From NCBI GenBank assembly GCA_013115135.1, contig JABANP010000133.1, forward strand, positions 55,580 to 119,579: a stretch of 64,000 nucleotides of DNA, given 5' to 3'. Below, piece by piece: positions 10,860 to 21,284 of the stretch (its first letter is position 1; each line of letters begins with the position of its first letter). The notes below the pieces were generated by a model. It searched no databases. It was not told the DNA's origin and saw nothing but the letters and a program-made list of their open reading frames with translations. This stretch comes from Perkinsus olseni (taxonomy: Eukaryota; Perkinsozoa; Perkinsida; Perkinsidae). Both the position numbers and the translations under genes were made by a program.

Positions 10860-11744
10860 GATAACAACAAATAAACTGAAACAAACTGAAGCAGATGAAC
10901 GCGATTCGCGTTACGCGAACTCCGCACGACTTAGGTAGTACAGAAGTATTTACCGTTCTAGGTCGCAGCTCCAAGGGCAATTTCGTCCACGAGAGTAGGT
11001 GACGAAGGCATGAGATCTTCCCATGGTCAATGAGCTGTGCAGCACAGCGCAGCCTGTGCTGATGCACGCGGTGCATTCTGTTCGCGTCTCTTGCTATCAC
11101 GCTAGTGACGACGTGAAATTGAGGGGTTCCCGCTTTACATCTTGAGAGTATCCCTTCGCTATTATGAATCGTGGTCGATCGCTGGCCATCCTCACGAGTC
11201 TCGGATGTATATGAGGCACCTCTTCCGCCAGTCTTTAGTGACGAGCCGGGTTTTTGACGGTCTGTGCGGAGGAGACAGGTCTGCAAGAGATGGGCTTGTG
11301 GTAGGACTCCTACCGTAGGAGTCTCTGCACCCCCTTTTTACCCTGTTTGGCGAGGCCTCTTAGCTGTTGTAGTTCCAACTTGGAGCCTCCAAGACTTGGC
11401 TGTCTGTAAGTCGACTCCGTTCGGCCGTCATTAGCTCATTTCGATGGTCGATCGTGAGGCCCTGCCAGTGCGAAGTAGACGGTTTATGGCGCGCGCTGGT
11501 GACTCAAGCCTAGCTTACGTGCGCATGCGTCTTTGCAAGGCAGTAGAGTCTTTCTTGGATTCCTTCGTCGATTGTCGTTGGCCCGTCTGCCAACTCGTCG
11601 ACAGCAGCTCAACTATTATCTGATATATGTATTTGCCTTTGGGATTGTGTTACCAGAGTCACTGGCATCGACTACCTATAGTGTCAATCGACGACCCGAT
11701 CACGACGTTTAATCTGTGTAGGGTTTATTCTAGGTCATTTCCTG

Positions 11745-12110
11745 AGGTCGATGAGGACTTCAGGTCCTAGTTCGCACCATCGACTCCCTGAGGCTCGCCG
11801 CAAGAGTGACTCCTGTACTCACCGGAGTGTCCCTATTTCGAGCCTCCGAATTGGGCCAGTGCCAGATTCTTGAGAAGAGAAGCGGCTGAGGGAGAACTCT
11901 GTGGTTCCCGGCGATGCGCCGATTCATGAAAGTTAGCAGTGATAAAGCAGGACGCCTTTTGGTTGTAAGACCTGTCTTGCACATCGGCGACTTTACCGAG
12001 AATCCCGGCGGAGGAGTCTCTTGATGTACCATACCTCTTGAAAACGCTCATGGGATCAATCGTTCTGAAACACAGCGTTTCGGGGCCTATGACGATTGTA
12101 CTACAAGATT
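11745..12110 (-). repeat. Degenerate tandem duplicate, copy 1
   Basis: This segment and 12650-12995 are diverged copies in the same orientation. Shared blocks include GCCGCARGAGTGAC-like sequence, a donor-like GTGAGTA on the minus strand, GACGCCTTT.GG and TTCTGAA.CACAG with GACGATTGTA. Read on the minus strand both give related peptides (YGTSR/YGTPR, KRRP/ERRP, REPQSSPSAA/WEPLSVPSAA), but copy 1 needs a frameshift. They look like decayed exons of an unknown gene. Confidence 0.5.
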
Positions 12111-12252
12111 GTCTAAGGTTATCAAGTGATCAAGGAAAGCGGGAGACCATAAAACACAAGACACAACGAGTACATACCGTATGTAACCGTAAGAACTGTA
12201 TGAACAGTATGTACCATACGATAGCATGCCTAGGGACTGTCAACTGTTGACA

Positions 12253-12380
12253 TGTCACCAGTTATGCCCGAGTTTGAGCTTCCTGACGCTGCATTACAGA
12301 CTGCAGGCAAACACGTTTTGCCTCACGCGCGTGGGTCTCAGCGGAGGAATATTTACATCCCTCCACTAGAAAGAGGACGG
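12253..12380 (+). repeat. Hairpin-bearing repeat, copy 1
   Basis: It begins with GTTATGCCCGAGTTTGAG, then a 7-bp stem (12305-12311 with 12317-12323, loop 5 nt), then CGCGTGGGTCTCAGCGG, TTACATCCC and CTAGAAAG. The same order occurs at 17547-17640 with a different stem sequence. The conserved flanks around a non-conserved but still paired stem suggest that the fold matters. Confidence 0.5.
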
Positions 12381-12649
12381 TATCGAGCATAAAGCATCGA
12401 GAACTACTTACGCTACACTGTAGCCGCTACAGCTAGAATGAAATTCATACTATGCGGGAAGCCCTCTGGACACGTACTAGATCATATAGTCTATATGTAT
12501 GGGAAAAAGTACGTGGTAGTACCACGGTGGTACATGAATCATGTGTTAAATACATAGTGTTTTGAGTTTATCTCACGGCATTTCCAATGAGGGAATCCAT
12601 GATAAGGACAACAGGTCGTGATTCGTAAACTCGATTGAATCGATGCGAT

Positions 12650-12995
12650 TCCTCATTCGAGGCACGCCGCAGCGGCGTCGCCGCCAGAGTGACCCCTCTA
12701 CTCACCGATCAGGTTTCCATTAATTAAAGTCTAGTGCAAGATTGATACCTTCGTCAAGGAAGGCAGCTGAGGGCACGCTTAGCGGTTCCCAGCGACACGA
12801 AATTCCATGATATTTCGCGATGAAAGAGACCGGTGATGAAGAAGGACGCCTTTCGGCACCAAGATCTGTCTTGCCCATCGACGAGTCAACCGGGAGTCTC
12901 GGTGTTCCATATGTGTAATAAAGCACACACGGAATCAGCCGTTCTGAATCACAGGCTGTGATTCACAGTGTTTCAGAACATGTGACGATTGTAGA
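12650..12995 (-). repeat. Degenerate tandem duplicate, copy 2
   Basis: This is the partner of 11745-12110. The minus-strand frame at 12720-12926 reads YGTPR, MGKTDLGAERRP and PSAAF before a stop just upstream of a donor-like GTGAGTAG. It includes the perfect hairpin at 12945-12965. No family was recognised. Confidence 0.5.
12945..12965. repeat. Perfect 10-bp hairpin with single-base loop
   Basis: Arms TGAATCACAG and CTGTGATTCA pair perfectly around one G. It is one of at least eleven such hairpins between 11.3 and 17.6 kb. Confidence 0.75.
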
Positions 12996-14145
12996 CACTT
13001 TTAGGTTGTGCGACACTTTCAATTTCCCTTCGCTGCTGAAACTCAGCCGTGCGGCACCTTCACGCGGTGAAGTTCACGACGTATTTCACCACCGACGCGG
13101 CAAGAATGTCACTTTTCCAAGGGCTTGCCACTCAGGCTAGCTCCACCTGAAAGTTAGGCCGACTCCCAGCACATAATGTTGCTCATTTTAATGACAACAA
13201 CTTGCCATCGGCTATAGATGTTGTAGATGTCCTTGATACTGCGCTTACCATTGTTACGGGAGTCGTAGGAGCACCAACGATAGCTGGACCAGTCCACGAT
13301 TGACGAACACGATGGGCCGGAATGAGCCGATATATGAAAAGGGGCAACTATGAGAATAGGCTATTCTGAATAGCTAACTCGTAAGAATCGATCAACTTCA
13401 TGTGTACGCATATACATTGGCGCGCCGAACCTGAACGGGACCTCCACTAACAACTGGACAGGCTCAACTTTAGCCATGTCCTAACAGTTAAGACGGCTTA
13501 ACTACAGAAGGAGTGGCCTGCCGCTAGAAAAGAACGCAGACATTTCGTGCAAAGACATGGAGCTCGCACTCGACACCATGTACACATGAGTTTTACGGAT
13601 CTGCTGCATCGAACACCCCCTCAACTATAGTCCTTTGAACGCTGAACGAGAGCTCTTCCCCCTCAGAACTCGCGTAGTAACCCCGGGCCGTGAAGTCGAA
13701 ACGCAGGTAATATCTATCGTCCTTCACCCTGTTGAAAATTATGTCCTGGTCAATTGAGAGTGACCGAACATTGCCCTTAGCCTCGGTGAGATCCGATTTG
13801 AGGGCCAGTAAATGGATATCATCGGTAGAGCGTTGGAGGCGGTACCATGATATAGAATGATCAGTGCGTACGCGGACAGAATCTTCGAAGGAAGAACGCA
13901 CGTAATTATACATCTGCAAACTCTTCGCGTCCTTTGTGGTGGCCTGTAGTGGTACTATGGCCAACTTCAACCCGACTTTATCGTTGCCGAGATCAAGCTG
14001 AGTAGAACCAGTAGTCTCCAGGTTGAAACTTGAAGGGCTAGAGCCGCCTTCGAATATGTTCCACTGCATCTTCAAGGTACCATATTCTCCCAGAACTGAG
14101 TCGGGAAGATTGGATCTGATGAGCATCCCAACACTCTGTTGTTTA

Positions 14146-15216
14146 CACCTTTTCAACATCTAGTTCGACAGTGGAACCATCAAGTTCGCCGAGGCGAGCG
14201 AAGTTGGATGTACGAATCTGAAACGGGAATATTTATTCGGCACGTGGAACATTCAATTTCCCGGTGGGACTTTCGAATCCGCACGTTGGCCCTTCGTAAG
14301 ATCAATTTCGACACGATGGAACTTTCAACTTCGCAATAAAGAACTTCAATTTCACATTCGAACATTCAATATTCGTGAGCGGTCCTTGGAACCTTCAATT
14401 TCGCGACACTGGGAAATTCAACTTCGCAAATGAGATGTTCGATTTCGTTGTCCCCAACACTTTTAGCACTTCAATCTCAACGAAGGCGCTACTCCCTTGA
14501 AGCTCGGACCATACAGCCCAGCATTGAACGCCATTGAAGACGCTTGGGCAATTATCAAGGTAAGTTAGTTCAACCTTTATCAGTCAGTCTCCGGTCGTTC
14601 AGTCCTGATTATTCTCAGGGCGAGTATCACTACCAGCTGCTTGAAGACATGGCCCGTAGGCATCGTCACTCGAACGCGGTGCCCCGGGCGGCCCGCCTAT
14701 GGGGTACGCAATCGGATTCCTTGGAAAGCGATCAACTTGGAAGATATGCCAGTTGGCGCTTAGATCTTTAAACGATCATCGATTCGCTGCAAGGCCGTTC
14801 CGTCACTACCGCGCGGCGGAATGTAGCCATGACATCATCATACGAACTGTGTTTCAGCATTCGCGGTCTTCTCGTGTTCATTGGGGATTGAAGTGCTAAA
14901 AGTGCTGGGGACAACGAAATCGAACATCTCATTTGCGAAGTTGAATTTCCCAGTGTCGCGAAATTGAAGGTTCCAAGGACCGCTCACGAATATTGAATGT
15001 TCGAATGTGAAATTGAAGTTCTTTATTGCGAAGTTGAAAGTTCCATCGTGTCGAAATTGATCTTACGAAGGGCCAACGTGCGGATTCGAAAGTCCCACCG
15101 GGAAATTGAATGTTCCACGTGCGGAATAGATATTCCCGTTTCAGATTCGTACATCCAACTTCGCTCGCCTCGGCGAACTTGATGGTTCCACTGTCGAACT
15201 AGATGTTGAAAAGGTG
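14146..15216 (+). mobile_element. Tc1/mariner-related foldback element with 331-bp inverted repeats
   Basis: Left arm 14146-14476 and right arm 14886-15216 are inverted copies of equal length, 331 bp, differing at only a few bases. The tips read CACCTTTTCAAC and its complement, and both are flanked by TA (14144-14145 and 15217-15218), the target duplication of the Tc1/mariner superfamily. The 409-bp centre encodes a transposase relic on the plus strand. The element sits inside a secreted-protein gene. The near identity of the arms and the intact flanking frames suggest a recent insertion, or recent homogenisation of the arms. The arms are built of degenerate TTCAA/TTCGA words. Confidence 0.85.
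14497..14771 (+). pseudogene. Tc1/mariner transposase C-terminal relic
   Basis: The frame reads LGPYSPALNAIEDAWAIIK, the hallmark block around the third catalytic acid (DDE/D) of Tc1/mariner transposases (usual form PYSPDLNPIENLW). A GTAAGT at 14560 and an acceptor ending at 14618 join it in frame to GEYHYQLLEDMARR and a short C-terminus ending at 14771. The DDE core upstream is absent, replaced by the inverted-repeat arm, so the element cannot supply its own transposase. Confidence 0.8.
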
Positions 15217-15697
15217 TAGTGCCATTTGAGTCCGTACCACCACTCACAAGGTAGACGCAGGTACCATTAAGGACCCTCGTGTCGAAGTCAGTGAAAGCGA
15301 GTGCTGACCGTGGGCCGTTATTGCAACCCGGGGGATAGTCAGCGATAACGGTGTGAGATTCGTTCGATAGCACCATCACGGCAGCGTAGGACAACAATAA
15401 GATGCTGCGCTGGAGCAAACCGACAGTAGGCGAGGTAATCATTTGACTATTAAGCAAAACCTAGAACCAATAGAGGGATAATGAAGGTGGCTTCCGTGAT
15501 CGAGGAAAGAGGGAGATAATGAATTGAAACACAACAGTGTTGTGACAACACACGCGTACAACACACGCGTACATACCGTGTGTAAGTTAAATAATTTAGC
15601 CGTACGAACTGCATGAACCGTGAGTACCATACGATAGCAGGCAAGTCCATATGCACCATAACTCACTAAAGTCGTCACTGTGTTGTTTGTGTAGTGC

Positions 15698-15845
15698 ACA
15701 TAGCTCTCGGTAACCGAGAGCTATGTACTTGCGTGCCTATCGATCGCGATGTGCTTGCGTTACGCAAGTTGCGTATTGTCTACTGTGGGTTCATCTAGGG
15801 TCACAAAGAAAAACTACTTCAGCAATTCACTCTGAGCCTCAGAGT
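15698..15845. repeat. Cluster of three perfect single-base-loop hairpins
   Basis: 15698-15726 pairs ACATAGCTCTCGGT with ACCGAGAGCTATGT around one A (14-bp arms). 15754-15768 pairs CTTGCGT with ACGCAAG around T. 15829-15845 pairs ACTCTGAG with CTCAGAGT around C. All are perfect and differ in sequence. Confidence 0.75.
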
Positions 15846-16832
15846 CTGAGGTAAAACTACAACAATTCTTAGGCTATCTTCTTATGGCGTCAGCAGAATT
15901 ACCGGACAATCGGGAGAATGAAACGACGACTATCTGAGGAGATCGGGCAATGCTGTGAACGTGTTACTCATTATGCGTGCATGTGTCTCGTCTTGTGCAT
16001 GCGTGCATAGCTGATTCCTCTCGGGTGTGACGAATCGCCGGTTCGAGGGGGCAGCGCACGGTGGTTGGAGCGCGCCTTAGATTGTCTACATATTACTGTG
16101 TTGCGTTTCATTTTAGGGGGGACCTGAGCCGAGATTTCAAGCGGTGCGACTCTAGTACGAGTTTTACTCATTTGCTGCCACTGTGAAACTCCTCCTACGT
16201 AGCACTCAACAACCTGCTTTTTCAACTGCTACTCCTCTGACTTCGAGTTTCAAGTATTGGGATTGAGGCCTACTAGAACTACTGTGCCATCGAGAACAAC
16301 TAAGACTTGTCTACATCTGCTATTCCCTTCAACCGTTGAAGTTTAACGGTTCTACTTAGACCAACCCCGATACTTCACATTCTACCGGGATCACTCAACT
16401 CTAGTTCATGCCTTCTACGGTAGAAGTTCTACCAGAAGAAGAAGTGCTAACGCTCCAGAGGGCAAGGTGACTAATGTTGAGGACACCGAGTCTCAGTGAC
16501 TGAGACGGGTCACACGTCCGATGAGTTCGTGGCCCTTGAGAACGGCGGCCGTTCGGCCCTCGAGCACACTGGTGGCCCGCCCTTAACGAACAACGACAGC
16601 GATGACGCTACTCTCTCTACAGAAGAGCTCCTGAGAGCAACTGAGACTGTAACCGGAGCGGCCACTGGTTCTGGGGATGCTGACCCTGACGGCGGCCGCG
16701 ACCGGTAGACATGAGACCGCAGTTTCTCGGGTTTCAGGACCCGGGAACCACTGATAAGAGCCACTCCAACTCCAGCCGAGCGCCTCCACCCCTCAACAAG
16801 ACACGCGGTGGAGCTCCCGATGAAGATCGTTC

Positions 16833-17042
16833 AGTACAGTGACAACTTGTAGAAATTACATTCGTACAAGCTTGATCCGTACGGTTCCCACGCGTACAGT
16901 TTTGGGCCATACACTGACAACTTGTATACTGACGATCCATACAGTATCCAGTTGTACAGTTCCAGTGCGTACAGTGACAAGTCGTACGGTCCCGACTGAT
17001 ACAGTTGAAACTCGTACAGTATCATTTCGTACGTCGAATTTT
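16833..17042. repeat. 15-bp minisatellite, 14 degenerate units
   Basis: Units of exactly 15 bp start mostly with CGTAC or a close variant (CATAC, TGTAC, GATAC), for example CGTACAGTGACAAGT and CATACAGTATCCAGT. No indels occur over 14 units. On the minus strand the open frame gives pentapeptides of the form (L/V/P)Yxxx. Whether it is translated is unknown. Confidence 0.8.
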
Positions 17043-17546
17043 CGTTTTTGCACTTCATTCTGGGCAAGCAGACCGAACTGGTTGAGAACAACTTGACCTT
17101 ATCAAGAAGAACCGGTAGTCCCACGGTGGGACCTCCACCTGTGCCAGTACATACCTCTCTGCATGGGGACCCACGACGCTTGCGCGGGATAAACGGGTCT
17201 GCGAGGCGCGAAGTTGTTACTGCAGTGTACTGCCTCGGTCTGCAGTGGACAGCCTGCCCCATCGAGCCTCGATGATCGAGGCTGATCGGCCATGACGTCG
17301 GCACGCAATGCGGTGGAGAACAGAGACGCGAGCACAGTCCGTCCCGTATCGGGACTCCCGTTTATTGCACGTGCCCGCCTAAGGCGTCCATCGCCAAAAC
17401 TTTTCCGACGTCGTACAAAGTTTGAACTTTGGAAGTTCTAATCGTGCATCATTCCTTGTAGGCTCCCATTTCCATTTCCCGATGATCACTCACACAACCT
17501 ATTTGAGACTCTACCTCCTAGGGACGGTTAGGTTCAGACGCCACTA

Positions 17547-17640
17547 GTTATGCCCGAGTTTGAGCCGTTCTGCTCTATTAGAGCAGCTCTAAGCGCGTGG
17601 GTCTGAGCGGGAGGAGTTTTACAGCCCCTTCGCTAGAAAG
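17547..17640 (+). repeat. Hairpin-bearing repeat, copy 2
   Basis: It starts GTTATGCCCGAGTTTGAG, then an 8-bp stem CTGCTCTA/TAGAGCAG with a one-base loop (17570-17586), then GCGCGTGGGTCTGAGCGGG, TTACAGCCCC and CTAGAAAG. It matches 12253-12380 outside the stem. Confidence 0.55.
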
Positions 17641-18047
17641 GGCTGGGTATTCTGAGAGTAGATTCACATCCCATGTAGACCATTTGGAAGTGACCTAAAC
17701 ACTGTATTGGACCTTGCATAAGTCAACAATCGGGAAGATGGAATCGGTTTAACGGGCGTTAGAGCTGACGGTGAAGGGGTTTTGTTAATCGTCCGTGGAT
17801 ACCACCGCGTAGTTCCCTGTGACCGAGCATTATCCGGTATGAAATATAGTGAGGTGGCAGGCAATACCCCAGGGTTGAGGTAAACTGTGCAACGTAACAC
17901 GATACTTCGGTATAATTTGTGATGGAAACCCACCATCTTTGGTCGATAAAGGCTCAAAACACTCCATATGGTGTGTCGGGAGCTATGAAAGCAAAAGTCG
18001 GATACTGCCCCGGGTGAAACGACAGGATGGCTGGTGGAGGAAGAATC

Positions 18048-20346
18048 TCAACCCGAGAAAGTCCCGGGGAGTAGAACGGTGGTAACACTGTAGCCGGGGA
18101 CTTTACCAACGTGAATGGTCTGATACTGCCCGCCTGGCAGTTGGACCTCGATGATCAGATCGGAGATGTCGTCCTCCTGACTGCTGAGCACCTGGGATTG
18201 ACAACCGTACATGGAGGGGCACATGCTCAATTGGCTTACGATAACTTCCAACTCTGTCTTCGCTTCATTCACAAAGGCCATGGCCTCTAGGGTATTGATA
18301 GTGAAGATTGAGCTTGGTTCAGACTTAGACACATTCAGAGACGTAACCATTCTAGCACCGGGAGCGACAAACTTGGTGATGTGCCCAAAGGTGTAGAAAG
18401 ACGGGTGTACCTGATACAACAATACCGGGGGCACCGGTACGGACATCTTCTGTACCACAAGCTGACTCGCGTTGTTGATGTGAATGTGTGCGAAGCAATA
18501 GTTGTCAGCGTGATTCGGACCCCCGCGATTCTGACAATGATTAACCAAAAGTGAGGCGATCGCTATAGGAAGTCAGTCATAAGGATGAGCGGACGTACGT
18601 CTTGCGCAGCTATCTCGTCGAGAAGAAGATTCCAGTCCACCCAGCCAGTCCCTCCACCGTGTACGAAGTCTACAATCACACCGTGAACATAACGGGCAGC
18701 TCTCTTCCACGGTGTATTGAAAAAACGGTCCTCCGGAAAGCAGGTGCCTGAGTAGGTCATGTATCTTCATTGTGAAATTGCCTGGTAAAAACCCTGCCTA
18801 CTTGCTTCAGTCCCCCAAACAGCATATTTACTGCCGTATTTGGTCTTGAACGCCTCGAGAGTATCGATGCTATTCAAACCGTACCAATGCACCCCGGCAC
18901 CGTAGACGTACCTGCGATGATGGCCAATGCCCCATCCTTATCCAACCCTGATGAGAAAGGACTCACTGTGCAGCCTTGCTGTCCTGTAGGAGGACGTCGG
19001 AGACCTCCATGAGAAGATTTCTGACGAAGTCCATGTACATGAGTTTAACTCTATCGCCGAAAGTTTTGTTCAGGGTAGGTCCTAAGTAGTCCCTGATGAA
19101 CTCGGTCTGATTGGCGGGGTCGTATGAGCAAGCCTCCCATCGCGTGTTCGAATAAAACCTGAGTGAATGAGTGTACACCCCTAAGAGCTGCCTCACCATG
19201 AGGCCCTCACGGTATAGGAGAGCGTCGCTCTCAGAGGCTCTGAGTCAGAGCGAGACTTACATTGGCTCATTCTGCTGCGTGACGCCCCAAATGGAGATGT
19301 TCTTCTTCTCGTATGACTGAATCTGATGGGGAGAAGGGAAAATGCGGGAACGGAAACGTAACAGCGCCTACCCATTTGACGAAGTAGTCGGCCCAGGCTT
19401 GTTTATATTTCTTATCCTGCTTGAGGCATGGATTAGGACTGCCGACCATTGGGTGATTATCAGCCTTCATCCAGTACGGTGGGGACCACGGGCTTCCTAC
19501 ACACGTGAGACGTACCGATTCTCAACAAGGCATGGGATGGATTACCAAATAATTTCAGTTTTGCCACCGCCAAGGCGTCGTGAAGGAGTTGAATCATCCC
19601 GGTGTCTTCATCTCCCTTCAAAGAATCATCGAAGTGTTCCAAAGTGAAATCATCAGAGACATTGTCGAAGTTGTAAGTGTACGGACTAAAGTCACAGGAG
19701 TTGATTGGTATTCTACCCATAGTGTAGCGTAGGCCGGTCCCACCGAAGTATCTACTCAAAGGATGCCCAGAATGACCGAAGTAAGCAGATACTCACAATT
19801 CAATGAACTTGCGTTTATCTTCATCACTCAACTTCTTGTAATTCACAGCAGATGCCGCTGTGAAGGCCCCTCCGAACCCTTCAACTGGTCGATGGTTCAA
19901 CGAGCCTGAGGATTGGGAAGATAGAAATTCAATCAAACAGACCTCAACATGACAACACTATTGAATGACCGGCACACGGAACGTGTTTAGCGGTCCCAGC
20001 CACCTCTCCCACACAACGAATCCCTGTAGGCTTACCAGAGTTCAATTTAACGTGGTATGTAGTTGCCGGTCCATTATCAACAGTAACAGAACGGCGCGTC
20101 ATATTACCACCATTCTCGGAGGTGATGTACCTAAGGGCGACGGCCTCAACTCGACCGGACGGTGTCCTCTTACGCTACGGCCCCCTGAGGGGAGGGCGTA
20201 GTGGTCACTACTGGAGCGGTGGTTGGTGCAGTGCTCGTCGCTGGGGCCGTAGTAGTTGCGCCTCCATTGCCGCTACAGCCTGCTAAGCTGAGCAACAGCA
20301 CGATGCACGGGATCGTGAAGAGTGTTGTCAGAGGCAAGGCTCTCAT
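18048..20346 (-). CDS. GH30 glucosylceramidase-like glycosidase, copy B
   Basis: Eleven minus-strand exons: 20174-20346, 20036-20130, 19797-19905, 19546-19751, 19372-19496, 19261-19322, 18967-19158, 18802-18911, 18599-18747, 18456-18530, 18048-18410, giving 552 aa. Every internal exon has the same length as in copy A except the one where A has an extra base. Landmarks: VEGFGGAFTAASAV, RIPINSCDFSPYTY, SPWSPPYWMK, WGVTQQNEPM (acid/base), VYGAGVHWYG, VWGTEAS (nucleophile), WVDWNLLLDE, GGPNHADN, FGHITKFVAPG. The leader MRALPLTTLFTIPC is a signal peptide and is followed by a Thr/Ala/Pro-rich linker absent from copy A, probably O-glycosylated. Predicted to act on beta-glucosyl lipids or related glycosides in a lysosome-like or extracellular place. 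An upstream in-frame ATG at 20424 exists, but the chosen one starts the leader. Confidence 0.88.
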
Positions 20347-21284
20347 TGTACGTAAAAATACAACTGATACCCTCACAGTCGGCGGAGGCTCCATAAGTGC
20401 GTACCCAGACTGCCGGGTCCCCATAGTGCCCGTATCGAAGTCACTCGAAAGTGGCTAAGACACGCACGCATGCACAAGCTGTGGCGTCATGAATATTAGC
20501 TTGGACTATAGTGGCAACGACGTCCTGCTGCGTACCATGAATCCCTCGGTCGATAGTAGCAACTCTCTATCCACATTTGCTTTTTGTGCGCGTTCGCTCT
20601 TCGTGCGCCCAATTGTCCCGGGCATCGCTTTCCGCATTTCTCGTCACGCTATTGAGCAAGCATTATCCCCGAGCTCCTCTCGAGTCCGGTGTCACCACTC
20701 TTTGAGCCCCGTCTCCAATAGCCACATTGTACTGAGTTATGGTGCAAGCGTCGTCTCAGAAACACGACGACCACTGCAGCAAGGCCTTTCGTCGCGGTAG
20801 AGTGCACTGCAAGCATCGACGCCTCATTGGAGTCCATGAAATGCACACAGTCTTCTGCTTCTCCTCGAGACACCAACTGTACTCAACAAATTACATGCAG
20901 ATTCTTAAGTAAATCTTACAGCAGCATACACTCATGACTTCACATTACGGGACAATATACACTAGCGTGATCACCCCGCTGCGGGCATCCTCTCATCCTG
21001 CTGTATAGGGCAGCCTCCTGCTTGGCAACTGTGTCCACTTTGCCTTCGCCTGGATCTCATGCACCTGGAATGACCAGTATAATTCTTGCTGGTCGAAGAG
21101 CTTCATCTCACTCTCTCATTGCATGCTGTATCCTCGCTGCCGCTACATGTTGCACAAGCTGCGTACCAGAAATCTCTCCGTCAACTTCGCCAGCCCTCGG
21201 TCCTGAACCCCGGGACGAACGCTCGTGTGTCTCCACAAGGACTGTGGTGACTCACCGGTGGGCTCTGAAGGCTCGTCCGAGACC
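20347..21284. other. Intergenic region, no gene supported
   Basis: This lies between the start of GH30 copy B and the 3' end of the calcium-channel gene, both on the minus strand. It must hold the copy B promoter and the channel 3' untranslated region. Open frames here lack recognisable motifs and no splice-consistent exon chain was found. Confidence 0.45.

Larger units (their letters stand above)
10860..13592. other. Repeat-rich region with no intact gene recognised
   Basis: No convincing coding gene was found over 2.7 kb. The stretch holds two degenerate tandem-duplicated segments (11745-12110 and 12650-12995), one copy of a hairpin-bearing repeat (12253-12380), and several perfect hairpins with a one-base loop (11305-11323, 12483-12497, 12513-12525, 12945-12965, 13353-13367). 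Short frames exist on both strands but are broken and lack recognisable motifs. The promoter of GH30 copy A should lie just right of 10859. Confidence 0.5.
13593..15457 (-). pseudogene. Secreted protein gene of unknown family, split by a foldback element
   Basis: The N-terminal part (about 15217-15457) begins MLNSQ or MITSP and has a hydrophobic leader (LLLSYAAVMVL) typical of a signal peptide, then YPPGCNNGPRSALAF and TCVYLVSGG. The rest (13593-14145) reads QSVGMLIRSNLPDSVLG through RTIVEGVFDAADP with stop at 13593-13595. The two parts are separated by an element at 14146-15216. Both parts are open, and the reading frame is continuous across the site if the element and one TA copy are discounted. 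The mature region is rich in beta-type residues and resembles no family I know. With the element present the frame ends inside the inverted repeat, so this copy is probably inactive. Confidence 0.65.
15458..18047. other. Repeat-rich intergenic region
   Basis: No gene could be supported. The region contains several perfect hairpins (15698-15726, 15754-15768, 15829-15845, 16327-16341, 16412-16426, 17570-17586), a 15-bp minisatellite (16833-17042) and the second hairpin-bearing repeat (17547-17640). An open frame at 16496-16708 on the plus strand codes a small acidic Ser/Thr/Asp-rich peptide (MTETGHTSDEF...), but nothing else supports it. Sequence at 15500-15640 resembles 12095-12235 (GTACATACCGT, GTACCATACGATAGCA). 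Confidence 0.5.

Noticed and set aside
14146..15216. The foldback element as an intron-like (introner) insertion
   Set aside because: Neither end gives GT or AG at the insertion border on the host strand, so it is not expected to be spliced out cleanly.
16496..16708. Small acidic protein gene
   Set aside because: A 70-codon open frame alone, with no motif, introns or partner, is not enough in a repeat-rich tract.
16833..17042. CRISPR-like array
   Set aside because: Units are 15 bp, contiguous and without spacers, in a eukaryotic context, so it is a minisatellite.
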